Of a DNA stretch of 64,000 bases, positions 53,531 to 62,078 are shown piece by piece (position 1 is the stretch's first letter; every line of letters starts with the position of its first letter). The notes under the pieces are model-generated. The model was given only the letters and a program-made list of their open reading frames with translations. It made no database searches and was not told the origin of the DNA. Source of the stretch: CALNZV01 sp942491115 (GTDB taxonomy: Bacteria; Desulfobacterota; Desulfobacteria; Desulfobacterales; UBA5852); NCBI GenBank assembly GCA_942491115.1, contig CALNZV010000020.1:1116001-1180000 (forward strand), read 5' to 3'. The translations under genes and the position numbers were made by a program.

Positions 53531-55765
53531 ATGCACTGGATGATCGGTTATTTTCGAAGCAAGGAGAGGGTCACGGTACTCATCACCTTTCTTGTGTTGA
53601 CGGGGTTCATGAGCGTCCTGCTGATCGCCAACTACCGCTCCCTGCAAAAACTCAGGGAATCGTCCCGTCGGCAACACCTGTACGAGGTTGAAAAGCGGGC
53701 TCGGGATTTGGGTCAGTTTTTCAACGAACAGCGCCGAAACGTCTATGAGCTTGTGGAAAACGGAAAGGTTCGCCTGTATTTTGAAAACAAGGCCCTGGGG
53801 ATGTCGATGGAGTATGGTCTGGGGTCGACTCTCGCTGTGCTGGGCGGTGAGTTAAAGTCGTTTATCGCCCGCAACCGGATGGGGGAGAATCCCATCTACC
53901 ATCGGGTTGCCTTTGTTGACCATGAAAACCGGATCATTGCTGACAGCCATTCGGGATCGATGATGACCCACCCCGATAGCGATTGGAAACAATCCCTGCA
54001 ACAGCTGACCGAAGGATTCTACGTCAGCAAGAACGCCAAAGACACCCATCATCACATCCTCTACACCCGCCCCTTTTATTTCAAGGATCAATTTGTTGGG
54101 CAGGTGGCTGCGTGGCTCGACGTGGATACGGTCTACCATCATCTGCTGATTCCCGGAACGGCCGCCCGCCTGATGGGGCTGGTCTGCAAAAACGAACAGT
54201 TTCTCCTGGACGGCGGCATGGATGATGGCGGACCGTCCCAGGGCATACTAAACTACATGCTCACCGATGAAGAACTCGCCGATCGGGTGGCGGCTTTTCA
54301 ACAGCTCGAAAAGGTCATCTCTTTTCGGGTGCCCGTCAACCATTCGGCATTCGAGGTATTCGAAATCGCCTCCTCCAAAATGGTTCTGGGTGCGACGTCC
54401 CCGAAAACCCTGCTCTTGACGATGGCGCTCATGGCCGTGGCCCTTCTCGGCGCCGCCGCCATTGTGGCCCGGATGATTGGCCACAACATGGTCCTGCACA
54501 CACGGATCGAGGAATCCAGAAAGCGGGAATGGGCCATCGAGCAAAAGAATGCGGAGCTGGAATCCCAAATCGAAGAGCGCATTCGCACTGAAAAAGAGCG
54601 CAACCGGCTCGAAGCCCAACTCCAGCGCGCTCAAAAGATGGAGGTGATCGGCCTGCTTGCCGGGGGTGTCGCCCACGACCTCAACAATATCCTGTCGGGC
54701 CTGGTCAGCTATCCGGAACTTCTTCTCATGGATCTTCCCGAAGACAGTTCGTTTAAGAACGCCATTACCACCATTCAGAAGTCCGGGGAGAAGGCGGCCG
54801 CCATCGTCCAGGATTTATTGACCCTGGCGCGGCGGGGGGTGTCGACCTCCGAGGTGGTCAACCTCAACACCATTATATCCGACTATCTGACCACACCGGA
54901 GTTTAAGAAACTGATTCAGTTTCACCCCCGGATCCAGCTGGAAGTGAACCTGTATCCCAAGCTTCTGAATATTGCCGGATCTCCGGTTCACCTCTCTAAA
55001 ACCATCATGAATCTCGTGTCCAATGCCGCCGAGGCCATGCCCGGTGGCGGGCGTCTGAGGATCGTGTCTGAAAACCAGTATATTGACCTTCCCATCAAGG
55101 GCTACGATGCCGTCGAAGAGGGCGATTATGTCGTGTGTCGGATCATTGATCAGGGCGTCGGCATTCCGGAGCAGGACCTGGAAAAGGTGTTTGAGCCTTT
55201 TTATACCAAAAAAGTGATGGGGAGAAGCGGAACCGGCCTTGGCATGGCGGTTGTGTGGGGGACGATTAAAGACCACAAGGGATATATCGATGTGAAGAGC
55301 GTCGTGGGCCAGGGCACCACGTTCACGATGTATTTTCCGGTCACCCGGGCGAAGGGGTCTCAAGACGGTCAGCGGACTCAACTGGAGGATGTCAGGGGAA
55401 GGGGTGAAACCATTTTATTGGTGGACGATGTTGAAGAACAGCGACGGATTGCATCCCGGATGCTTGAAAAGCTTGATTACCGGGTGGTGACCGCCCCAAG
55501 TGGGCATAAGGCGGTGGAATACCTTGAGTCCCATTCAGCGGATCTGGTTGTTCTCGACATGATCATGGATCCCGGGATAGATGGTTTGGACACCTTCCGG
55601 GCCATCATTCAGACCCATCGGGATCAGAAGGCGGTCATCGCCAGCGGATTTTCTGAAACGGACAGGGTGAAGGAGGCCCAGCGGCTCGGGGCCGGCGAAT
55701 ACATTCGAAAGCCCTATACACTGGAAACCCTTGGCGTTGCAGTCAAAAACGCTCTGGCCACCTGA
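53531..55765 (+). CDS. Membrane hybrid sensor histidine kinase with receiver domain
   Basis: 744-residue sensor protein. Helix 1 (about residues 12-35) and helix 2 (about 296-318) flank a periplasmic region of about 260 residues, likely a Cache-type sensor. A coiled-coil (RKREWAIEQKNAELESQ and after) leads into HisKA with His382 in GVAHDLNNILSG, then HATPase with the NLVSNAAEAM, DQGVGI and GTGLGMAVV boxes. A receiver domain with Asp676 (VVLDMIMD) ends the protein. It is coupled to the binding-protein gene upstream, which is its likely sensory partner. No separate output regulator is present, so its downstream target is unknown. Confidence 0.92.
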   Translation: MHWMIGYFRSKERVTVLITFLVLTGFMSVLLIANYRSLQKLRESSRRQHLYEVEKRARDLGQFFNEQRRNVYELVENGKVRLYFENKALGMSMEYGLGSTLAVLGGELKSFIARNRMGENPIYHRVAFVDHENRIIADSHSGSMMTHPDSDWKQSLQQLTEGFYVSKNAKDTHHHILYTRPFYFKDQFVGQVAAWLDVDTVYHHLLIPGTAARLMGLVCKNEQFLLDGGMDDGGPSQGILNYMLTDEELADRVAAFQQLEKVISFRVPVNHSAFEVFEIASSKMVLGATSPKTLLLTMALMAVALLGAAAIVARMIGHNMVLHTRIEESRKREWAIEQKNAELESQIEERIRTEKERNRLEAQLQRAQKMEVIGLLAGGVAHDLNNILSGLVSYPELLLMDLPEDSSFKNAITTIQKSGEKAAAIVQDLLTLARRGVSTSEVVNLNTIISDYLTTPEFKKLIQFHPRIQLEVNLYPKLLNIAGSPVHLSKTIMNLVSNAAEAMPGGGRLRIVSENQYIDLPIKGYDAVEEGDYVVCRIIDQGVGIPEQDLEKVFEPFYTKKVMGRSGTGLGMAVVWGTIKDHKGYIDVKSVVGQGTTFTMYFPVTRAKGSQDGQRTQLEDVRGRGETILLVDDVEEQRRIASRMLEKLDYRVVTAPSGHKAVEYLESHSADLVVLDMIMDPGIDGLDTFRAIIQTHRDQKAVIASGFSETDRVKEAQRLGAGEYIRKPYTLETLGVAVKNALAT

Positions 55766-55781
55766 GGGCTCGCTCTCCATC

Positions 55782-55802
55782 AAACGGCCGCCGTTTTTTG
55801 TT
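55782..55802 (+). terminator. Short intrinsic terminator after the hybrid kinase
   Basis: AAACGG (55782-55787) pairs with CCGTTT (55791-55796) around CCG, followed by TTTGTT. It starts 16 bases after the kinase stop, in the convergent gap with dapA. The stem is short, so efficiency is uncertain. Confidence 0.5.
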
Positions 55803-55826
55803 GACCCTAAGGGTCGGGGGTCTCTG

Positions 55827-56861
55827 TCAGTAATCCCCGTAGAACAAAGCCGACCAGTTGGCGGGGGTCTCGAGCCGGTCTTCCACCCGGAACCCGAAGA
55901 ACGCCTCTGCCGGGGCAAATAGGTCCGGGTTGCTCTGATGAACCGCCCGAGCCGCCCCCAACACCACATCGATGCCGTTGCGTGTCATTTTCCCAAGGGG
56001 CTGACGGCAGGGCCCGGATGGCATGCCGAGAATCGCCATCAGACTTTTGATCGCCAAGGGGTTGCGCGCCCGGCAGACGACCTCGCCGTGGGGGGTCGGT
56101 TCGGTGGTCGTTACGGTGACCAGGCCATAAAGCGGGGACAGATCCCGGTGCAGCTTTTCGGCCGCCGCTCTATCCCCTCCATTTATATGGCTCACCATCT
56201 GGGCCATGGCACCTGGAACGATGTTGGCGATAACGGATATCACCCCCGCTGCCTCGATGTCGGTATCGGTCATCATGTCAAAGGTGACCCCGTCGTCACC
56301 GGAAAGAATCGTGAAATCGGGTCCGCAGCATCGGCGGGTTTTGCGCATGTTGTCCAGATTGCCGGTTGCCTCTTTTACCGTTTGCACATTTGGGTAAGCG
56401 CCCGACAACAGCGCCAGGTCTTCCGGCAGTAGTTGGGTGCCGGTTCGTCCGGGAATCACATAGGGGATCACCTCTATATTCGGATAGGCCTCGGCAATGG
56501 GCCCGATATATTCCCTTCGAATCTCAAGGGAACTGGGACCGTTATAGTATGGATCAACGAGAAGAACCGCTTCAACTCCGGCCGTCATGGCGTGATCAGT
56601 GGCCTGGAGAGCCTCCCTCGTGTTGTTGCTCCCCGTGCCGGCCACACAGGCGCACCGGCCCCGGGTCCGCTTGGCCACGACTTCCACCACCCGATTGTGC
56701 TCTTTCCACGTCAGAGCCGGGCTTTCTCCTGTAGTTCCGACGGCCAGAACACCGGTGATGCCGCTTTGGATCTGGAATTCCACCAACCGGTCGAGACCGT
56801 CCTCATCCACCCCGTCCCCGTCGAACGGAGTAATGATAGCCGTGTAAGCGCCTGATTTCAT
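55827..56861 (-). CDS. dapA: 4-hydroxy-tetrahydrodipicolinate synthase
   Basis: Condenses pyruvate with aspartate semialdehyde in lysine and diaminopimelate synthesis. The Schiff-base Lys163 (NVQTVKEATGN) is visible, as are Tyr134 (VIPYVIPGRTG) and the Thr43-Thr44 pair in AVGTTGESPAL. These match the E. coli active site (Lys161, Tyr133, Thr44). AAGGAG precedes the ATG at 56861, giving 344 residues. About 50 residues extend beyond the usual 290-residue length, ending in ETPANWSALFYGDY. It is a single gene, convergent with the hybrid kinase. A related aldolase of the same superfamily cannot be fully excluded. Confidence 0.87.
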   Translation of the reverse strand: MKSGAYTAIITPFDGDGVDEDGLDRLVEFQIQSGITGVLAVGTTGESPALTWKEHNRVVEVVAKRTRGRCACVAGTGSNNTREALQATDHAMTAGVEAVLLVDPYYNGPSSLEIRREYIGPIAEAYPNIEVIPYVIPGRTGTQLLPEDLALLSGAYPNVQTVKEATGNLDNMRKTRRCCGPDFTILSGDDGVTFDMMTDTDIEAAGVISVIANIVPGAMAQMVSHINGGDRAAAEKLHRDLSPLYGLVTVTTTEPTPHGEVVCRARNPLAIKSLMAILGMPSGPCRQPLGKMTRNGIDVVLGAARAVHQSNPDLFAPAEAFFGFRVEDRLETPANWSALFYGDY

Positions 56862-57031
56862 TTGTGTCTCCTTCCTTCGGACCGGATGCCGACTCTGGGT
56901 CCGTTGCCATTCTGCTTCTATCATGACCGTCCGCGAAACCTAAAAGAATGCCAGCCGTCGTGTCAAGAAGATTCAAGACGGCAGGGCATTTTTCACCCGG
57001 TTCCATGGAGTCGATATCCATTGGGTTTTCC

Positions 57032-57060
57032 TTGACATATTGAGATGGTCATATTATCGG
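57032..57060 (+). promoter_or_regulatory. Possible promoter of the TPR-protein gene
   Basis: TTGACA at 57032-57037 with TATCGG 17 bases later (57055-57060), or a TATTAT closer to it. The -35 is consensus and the -10 weak. The next start codon is at 57134. Confidence 0.4.
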
Positions 57061-57133
57061 CTATCGGTTGACGTCCGGAATGGAAGAATGGCCCCTATCG
57101 ACTGAGGGGCACACGAAAAAGGAATGCCACACC

Positions 57134-57766
57134 ATGAATGAAAAACCGAAAACGGCTGATGAGTACATCGCCGAACAGAAGAACGCTGTCTCCCAGAATC
57201 CGGAGTGCGGCACCTCCCACTACAACCTTGCCGTAGCTCTTATGGGCAAGGAGCACTTTGACGAAGCCGAGCACCATCTGCACGAGGCGATCGATTGCAG
57301 CCCGACCCTTGCGGAAGCGTACATTCAACTAGGGGCATTGAGCTACCGTCGGGGAGATCTGGAGGGTTGCCTCCGCTACAATCAGCAGGCGGTAAAGGCC
57401 CGTCCCGGTTTCTCCGAAGGTCATGGAAACATCGGTTTCGTTCATCTTCAGATGGGAAATGTGGACGATGCCATCATATCCCTGGAACGGGCGACCCATT
57501 TCAATTTTCGATTCGTTCAGGCATACACGTCTCTGGCCACCGCCTATCTGATCAAAGGGCGGGTTGAGGAAAGCATCAAGGCCTGCCAAAACGCATTGAA
57601 AATAGAACCGAATTTCCCGATTGCCCACAACAACATCGCCATCGCCTACATGGAAAAGGGGAATTTCCCTTTGGCCCTCGAGCACGCCGATAAGGCGATC
57701 GAGCTGGGCTACGACGTGGCCCCCCAGATCCTTGACGAACTCAAGGCCTATCGGAAATCCGACTGA
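57134..57766 (+). CDS. Tetratricopeptide repeat protein
   Basis: 210-residue soluble protein made of about five TPR units, for example HYNLAVALMGKEHFDEAEHH, AYIQLGALSYRRGDLEGCLR, GHGNIGFVHLQMGNVDDAII and AHNNIAIAYMEKGNFPLALE. Such repeats form a protein-binding scaffold. No signal peptide or other domain is seen. The ATG at 57134 is chosen for its AAAAAGGA upstream; an open frame back to a TTG at 57068 lacks family-like sequence. It sits directly before an unrecognised gene and the dsr genes on the same strand, but no functional link is proven. Confidence 0.8.
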   Translation: MNEKPKTADEYIAEQKNAVSQNPECGTSHYNLAVALMGKEHFDEAEHHLHEAIDCSPTLAEAYIQLGALSYRRGDLEGCLRYNQQAVKARPGFSEGHGNIGFVHLQMGNVDDAIISLERATHFNFRFVQAYTSLATAYLIKGRVEESIKACQNALKIEPNFPIAHNNIAIAYMEKGNFPLALEHADKAIELGYDVAPQILDELKAYRKSD

Positions 57767-57811
57767 TTGCGTTCACGGTGTTCGGCGATAGCCGCGACTG
57801 GGGGGGCTGAG

Positions 57812-58948
57812 TTGACCGCGTTGCCTCCTTTTTCGTTTTTCCTCTACGACGACGATCGGACGGTCGACGACGCCCATCCCCTGTGGGACGCTTCCCTGCC
57901 TGACGGCCCCAACCCAAGGGGGCCGGCAACAGCCCCGTTCACCTATGGCGATTATTTCGCCGTTGCCGCCCGCTATCTCGCCGCTGACGGCTTCCAGCCG
58001 GTCATTCTGGGGACTGGCCTGGACCTCGATGGCATTCAACGCATAGCGGTTCGACTGGTGAAACACGGGGCCTTCTACCACCCTGCCCAGGTGGTCATTG
58101 AGACCCACTCTGGCACCGTCATACGCGTTCTCAACGTTGCCGTGTCGGCTGTGGGGTTCCACCAAATGAACAGCGAACTCGAGGCGCTCAGCCGTCTTGC
58201 CCCTGGACCGGAGGCAAACCGCATTCCGACGGTGTATCATTCCGGGCGGGTCGACACGCCTTCCGGGCGACCGGTGGGATGCTTTCTGGGGGAGTGGTTC
58301 TCCGGCTTCTGGGAATTTCATCTCTCCAGAGACCCGGAATCGGGAGACCGTTCCCTTGTTCTATGGGACGAGGAAACCGGTCACCGTTCTCTGTCCGAGG
58401 ATCAGGCGGTTTCCGTCTATCAGGGTGCCGCCCGGATTCTCACCGGTTGTTTCAACCCCGACACGGCAGACGAAGTGCTCTCCTGGCATCATGCCGCCGG
58501 GGATTTTGTGGCCCGTTTTACGGGTACCCGGGCCGATGTCAAGTTGGTGACGGCAAGGGGCTATGGCTTGCAATCCCCCATAAACGGCGGCGGCATGGCA
58601 CCGAAAGAACTCCGCTTGCTCAATCTCTTGCTTTTTTTCGCCCGCCTTTCCATCAGAAATGCCCTGGACCGCCTGGATGGCACCGGTGAGTGGGTCTGGG
58701 CCGGTTGGCCGTCGGTGAAAGGCACGGTTCGGGGTTTTTTCGAGGGGTTGACACCTGAGGATGCCATTGGGTTATTTGCGATGATCCGGGGGTACGATGC
58801 CGATGCCTACGGGACGATTCTCGAGGCGATTGTGGATAGCTACCACCCCGATGCACCCGATGGCGCATGTGCCCGTCAGCATCTTTCACCGCTCGCAGAG
58901 GCCCTGGAGGTTGCCGTTGCTTCGGAAGGCCTTCGTCAATGGGGGTAG
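57812..58948 (+). CDS. Protein of unknown function upstream of dsrA
   Basis: 378-residue soluble protein that I do not recognise. There is no ATG near the start; the frame begins with TTG codons. I chose the TTG at 57812 because GGGGGG lies five bases upstream; a TTG at 57767 or 57821 is possible. Segments such as FHQMNSELEALSRL, VGCFLGEWFSGFWEFHL and LSWHHAAGDFVARF loosely recall the helix, hinge and catalytic-loop order of kinase-like folds (HxxxGDF), but key kinase motifs are not clear, so this is only a hint. It starts 46 bases after the TPR gene and ends 306 bases before dsrA. Confidence 0.6.
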   Translation: MTALPPFSFFLYDDDRTVDDAHPLWDASLPDGPNPRGPATAPFTYGDYFAVAARYLAADGFQPVILGTGLDLDGIQRIAVRLVKHGAFYHPAQVVIETHSGTVIRVLNVAVSAVGFHQMNSELEALSRLAPGPEANRIPTVYHSGRVDTPSGRPVGCFLGEWFSGFWEFHLSRDPESGDRSLVLWDEETGHRSLSEDQAVSVYQGAARILTGCFNPDTADEVLSWHHAAGDFVARFTGTRADVKLVTARGYGLQSPINGGGMAPKELRLLNLLLFFARLSIRNALDRLDGTGEWVWAGWPSVKGTVRGFFEGLTPEDAIGLFAMIRGYDADAYGTILEAIVDSYHPDAPDGACARQHLSPLAEALEVAVASEGLRQWG

Positions 58949-59063
58949 TGTCCATCCTTTCCGGTAGAGCACAACATGAAGGGCCTGGCGCCCGCTTCTC
59001 TCACAAGATAGCCGATTTTTGCGGCGTCGGGAGATGTTGTAGCGGTGAATATGCCTATTTTTA

Positions 59064-59092
59064 TTGACAAGATTTCCGTTCCATTTTATATC
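59064..59092 (+). promoter_or_regulatory. Predicted sigma70-type promoter of dsrABD
   Basis: TTGACA at 59064-59069, 17-base spacer, TATATC at 59087-59092, in an AT-rich stretch. The dsrA start is at 59255. Confidence 0.6.
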
Positions 59093-59116
59093 TCCCCATT
59101 CAAAAGGGTCAAACGC

Positions 59117-59140
59117 TAGCGCCATAGAACCATGACGCTA
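59117..59140 (+). other. Hairpin in the dsr leader
   Basis: TAGCGCCAT (59117-59125) pairs with ATGACGCTA (59132-59140) except for one C-A mismatch, around the loop AGAACC. It lies about 20 bases after the likely transcription start and 115 bases before dsrA. Confidence 0.45.
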
Positions 59141-59254
59141 TCCATAGGTAATTTGATGGAGAGGAGGTGACCTGGGAGCAGTCTGGAATTCAGCTGATTT
59201 CAGCGTTGATCGACTAAGGAAGCTTATTCATTTTTCAACCTGGAGGTTAAGACG

Positions 59255-60568
59255 ATGGCAAAACACGCAACTCCGTTGTTGGACCAGCTAGAGTCAGGTC
59301 CCTGGCCCAGCTTTGTGTCCGACATGAAGCAGCAGGCCGAAAAAAGAGCGAAAAACGCCGAGGGCATCGAGTTCCAGATCCCGGTCGACGTGGTCGAGGA
59401 CCTTCTCGGCATCCTGGAGCTGTCCTTTGAAGACGGCACCACCCACTGGAAGCACGGGGGTATCGTGGGAGTTTTCGGCTACGGCGGCGGTGTTATCGGC
59501 CGGTATTGCGACCAGCCCGAAAAATTTCCTGGCGTGGCCCACTTCCACACGATGCGGGTCAACCAGCCGGGCGGCAAGTTCTACACGGCCGAGTATCTCC
59601 GAAACCTCTGCGACCTCTGGGATTTCCGGGGCAGCGGTATCACCAATATGCACGGGTCCACCGGGGATATCATCTTTCTGGGAACCACCACGCCGCAGCT
59701 CGAAGAAATCTTCTTCGAACTGACCCATAAATTCAATCAGGACCTTGGCGGCTCCGGTTCCAACCTGAGAACACCGGCCGACTGCATCGGCCAGGCCCGT
59801 TGCGAATATGCCTGCTACGACACCCAGGATCTCTGCTTTACCCTGACCCAGGAATATCAGGATGAGCTCCATCGTCCGGCCTTCCCGTACAAGTTCAAAT
59901 TCAAGTTCGACGGCTGTCCCAACTGTTGCGTGGCCTCCATCGCCCGTGCCGATATGTCTTTCATCGGCACCTGGAAGGACGACATCAAAATCGACGAGGA
60001 AGCGGTCCAGGCGTACATCGGCGGCGAGATCGCCCCGAATGGGAACGACCACAGCGGCCGTGACTGGGGCCCCTTCGACATCGAAAAGGAAGTCATCAAA
60101 CTCTGCCCCACCGACTGCATGTGGATGGAAGACGGCAAACTGAAGATCGACGACAGGGAATGCAACCGTTGCATGCACTGCATCAACGTCATGCCTCGAG
60201 CCCTCCGGATCGGCGACGAGCGAGGTCTCTCGATTCTGGTCGGCGCCAAGGCTCCGATTCTCGATGGTGCCCAGATGGGTTCCCTTCTTGTTCCCTTCGT
60301 TCCGGCGGAAGCGCCTTACGACGAGATCAAGGAAGTCATCGAAGGCATTTGGGACTGGTGGATGGAAGAGGGGAAAAACCGAGAGCGCCTTGGAGAGCTG
60401 ATCAAGCGCCAGGGCTTCCAGAAACTGCTGGAAGCGACCGGTATCGACCCCATGCCCCAGCATGTCCAAGAACCCCGCACCAACCCCTACATCTTCTGGA
60501 AAGAAGACGAGGTCGAGGGCGGCTGGGACCGAGACGTCACCGAATACCGAAAACACCATCAGAGATAA
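59255..60568 (+). CDS. dsrA: Dissimilatory sulfite reductase alpha subunit
   Basis: Catalyses sulfite reduction in the last stage of sulfate respiration, as a DsrA2B2 enzyme in the cytoplasm. The sirohaem-[4Fe-4S] ligands are at the known positions: Cys177-x5-Cys183 and Cys221-x3-Cys225. The inserted ferredoxin domain has Cys284, Cys288, Cys303, Cys306 and Cys309. The 437-residue length is typical. TGGAGG lies before the ATG. It begins the dsrABD-cbiA run and is preceded by a promoter and a structured leader. The sequence looks like those of Desulfobacterales, which is a recognition judgement, not an alignment. Confidence 0.98.
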   Translation: MAKHATPLLDQLESGPWPSFVSDMKQQAEKRAKNAEGIEFQIPVDVVEDLLGILELSFEDGTTHWKHGGIVGVFGYGGGVIGRYCDQPEKFPGVAHFHTMRVNQPGGKFYTAEYLRNLCDLWDFRGSGITNMHGSTGDIIFLGTTTPQLEEIFFELTHKFNQDLGGSGSNLRTPADCIGQARCEYACYDTQDLCFTLTQEYQDELHRPAFPYKFKFKFDGCPNCCVASIARADMSFIGTWKDDIKIDEEAVQAYIGGEIAPNGNDHSGRDWGPFDIEKEVIKLCPTDCMWMEDGKLKIDDRECNRCMHCINVMPRALRIGDERGLSILVGAKAPILDGAQMGSLLVPFVPAEAPYDEIKEVIEGIWDWWMEEGKNRERLGELIKRQGFQKLLEATGIDPMPQHVQEPRTNPYIFWKEDEVEGGWDRDVTEYRKHHQR

Positions 60569-60584
60569 AGGGGGAGGATCGACC

Positions 60585-61733
60585 ATGGCATTCATTTCTT
60601 CAGGTTACAATCCCGACAAGCCGATGGAAAACCGGATCACCGACATCGGCCCTCGGAAATACGATCAGTTCTATCCGCCGGTTATCGCTAAGAACAAAGG
60701 CAAATGGCTGTATCACGAAGTGCTCAAACCCGGTGTCCTGGTCCACGTGGCCGAATCCGGGGACGAGGTCTACACGGTCCGCTGCGGCGGCGCCCGGCTC
60801 ATGAGCACCACTCACATCCGGGAGATCTGCGAGATCGCGGAAAAGCACTGCGACGGCCATCTGCGGTTCACCACCCGGAACAACATCGAGTTCATGGTGG
60901 ACAACAAGGACAAGGTGGACCCCCTGGTCACGGATCTGGAAAGCCGAAAATTCCCGGGAGGCAGCTTCAAGTTTCCGGTCGGCGGCACCGGTACGTCCAT
61001 CACCAACATCGTGCACACCCAGGGCTGGATTCATTGCCATACCCCGGCAACCGATGCGTCCGGAACCGTGAAGGCCACCATGGACGTGCTGTTCGACGAA
61101 TTCAAACAGCATCGAATGCCCGCCAAGCTCCGGGTTTCAATGGCCTGCTGCCTCAACATGTGCGGTGCCGTGCACTGTTCGGACATCGCCATCCTGGGCT
61201 ATCATCGCAAACCCCCGATGCTCGACCACGAGTATCTGGACAAGATGTGTGAAATCCCTCTGGCCATCGCCGCCTGCCCCACCGCCGCCATCAAGCCCTC
61301 CAAGGTCGAACTGGCCGACGGCACCAAGGTGAACAGTGTGGCCGTCAAGAACGAACGGTGCATGTTCTGCGGTAACTGCTACACCATGTGCCCCTCCATG
61401 CCTTTGTCCGACAAGGAAGGCGACGGGATCGTTCTGATGGTCGGCGGGAAAGTGTCCAACCGAATCAGTCCCCCAAAATTCTCCAAGGTTGTCGTGGCCT
61501 TCATCCCCAACGAGACCCCCCGTTGGCCCACCATGACCGACACGATCAAGAAGATCGTCGACGTCTACGCCGCCGAGGCCAACAAATACGAGCGGCTGGG
61601 TGAGTGGGCAGAGCGGATCGGCTGGGAGCGTTTCTTCGAGAAAACCGAGCTGGAATTCACCCACCATCTCATCGATGATTTCCGTGATCCGGCCTACTAC
61701 ACCTGGCGTCAGACCACTCAGTTCAAATTCTAA
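60585..61733 (+). CDS. dsrB: Dissimilatory sulfite reductase beta subunit
   Basis: Beta subunit of the sulfite reductase, 382 residues. Cys151 (IHCHTPATD), Cys188/Cys189 and Cys193 in ACCLNMCGAVHCSD belong to the cofactor-binding region of DsrB. The ferredoxin domain has Cys231, Cys259, Cys262, Cys265 and Cys269. GGGGGAGG lies before the ATG at 60585, which is 16 bases after the dsrA stop. A longer open frame reaching back into dsrA is not a likely start. A 12-bp perfect hairpin follows between dsrB and dsrD. Confidence 0.98.
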   Translation: MAFISSGYNPDKPMENRITDIGPRKYDQFYPPVIAKNKGKWLYHEVLKPGVLVHVAESGDEVYTVRCGGARLMSTTHIREICEIAEKHCDGHLRFTTRNNIEFMVDNKDKVDPLVTDLESRKFPGGSFKFPVGGTGTSITNIVHTQGWIHCHTPATDASGTVKATMDVLFDEFKQHRMPAKLRVSMACCLNMCGAVHCSDIAILGYHRKPPMLDHEYLDKMCEIPLAIAACPTAAIKPSKVELADGTKVNSVAVKNERCMFCGNCYTMCPSMPLSDKEGDGIVLMVGGKVSNRISPPKFSKVVVAFIPNETPRWPTMTDTIKKIVDVYAAEANKYERLGEWAERIGWERFFEKTELEFTHHLIDDFRDPAYYTWRQTTQFKF

Positions 61734-61749
61734 ATCAATGCGCCTACCC

Positions 61750-61778
61750 TACCGGGGCATGTTCCACATGCCCCGGTA
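61750..61778 (+). other. Strong hairpin between dsrB and dsrD
   Basis: TACCGGGGCATG (61750-61761) pairs perfectly with CATGCCCCGGTA (61767-61778) around the loop TTCCA. It lies 17 bases after the dsrB stop and 22 before the dsrD start. No T-tract follows, so it is more likely an RNA stability or processing element than a full terminator. Confidence 0.7.
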
Positions 61779-61800
61779 TCCTATAAAGAAGGAAATCGCG

Positions 61801-62040
61801 ATGGACTATGAAGAGGCAAAAACCAAAATCGTAGAAGCGCTGATGAAAAAACAGAAATCCAAAAGCAAGTTCTACTTCAATGACTTGGCGAAGATTCTCG
61901 AGTCCAAGCCCCGCGAAGCCAAGAAGTTTGTCAACCAGCTGGTTCAGGAAGGCGTACTTGAGTACTGGTCCAGCGGAAGCACCTCCATGTACGGCCTGCC
62001 CGGCACCGGAAAGCAGGCGGGCGCAGAACACGAAGATTAA
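61801..62040 (+). CDS. dsrD: DsrD, allosteric activator of sulfite reductase
   Basis: 79-residue protein with a winged-helix fold, normally encoded directly after dsrB in sulfate reducers. DsrD has been shown to activate DsrAB allosterically and is not a DNA-binding regulator. Recognisable segments are the N-terminal MDYEEAKTKIVEALMKK, the LESKPREAKKFVNQLVQEG helix and the conserved YWSSGSTSMYGLPG tail. AAGAAGGAAA lies before the ATG. Its start is separated from dsrB by a strong hairpin, which may allow separate RNA levels. The next gene starts 38 bases later. Confidence 0.96.
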   Translation: MDYEEAKTKIVEALMKKQKSKSKFYFNDLAKILESKPREAKKFVNQLVQEGVLEYWSSGSTSMYGLPGTGKQAGAEHED

Positions 62041-62078
62041 CCTTCCCTATCGACGTTTAGCGTTTCTTTTCGGATCCA

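Larger units (their letters stand above)
58949..59254 (+). promoter_or_regulatory. dsr control region and leader
   Basis: The 306-base gap contains a consensus-like promoter at 59064-59092 and a transcribed leader of about 155 bases. The leader has an imperfect hairpin at 59117-59140, then a near-perfect ribosome-binding sequence AGGAGGTGA at 59162-59170, followed by a 16-codon GTG-started frame (59167-59217) that may or may not be translated. The left 115 bases show no clear element. Confidence 0.6.

Noticed and set aside
59294..60595. 433-codon open frame opposite dsrA
   Set aside because: It mirrors dsrA almost completely. Long antisense frames are common in GC-rich genes, its translation resembles no family, and dsrA is certain.
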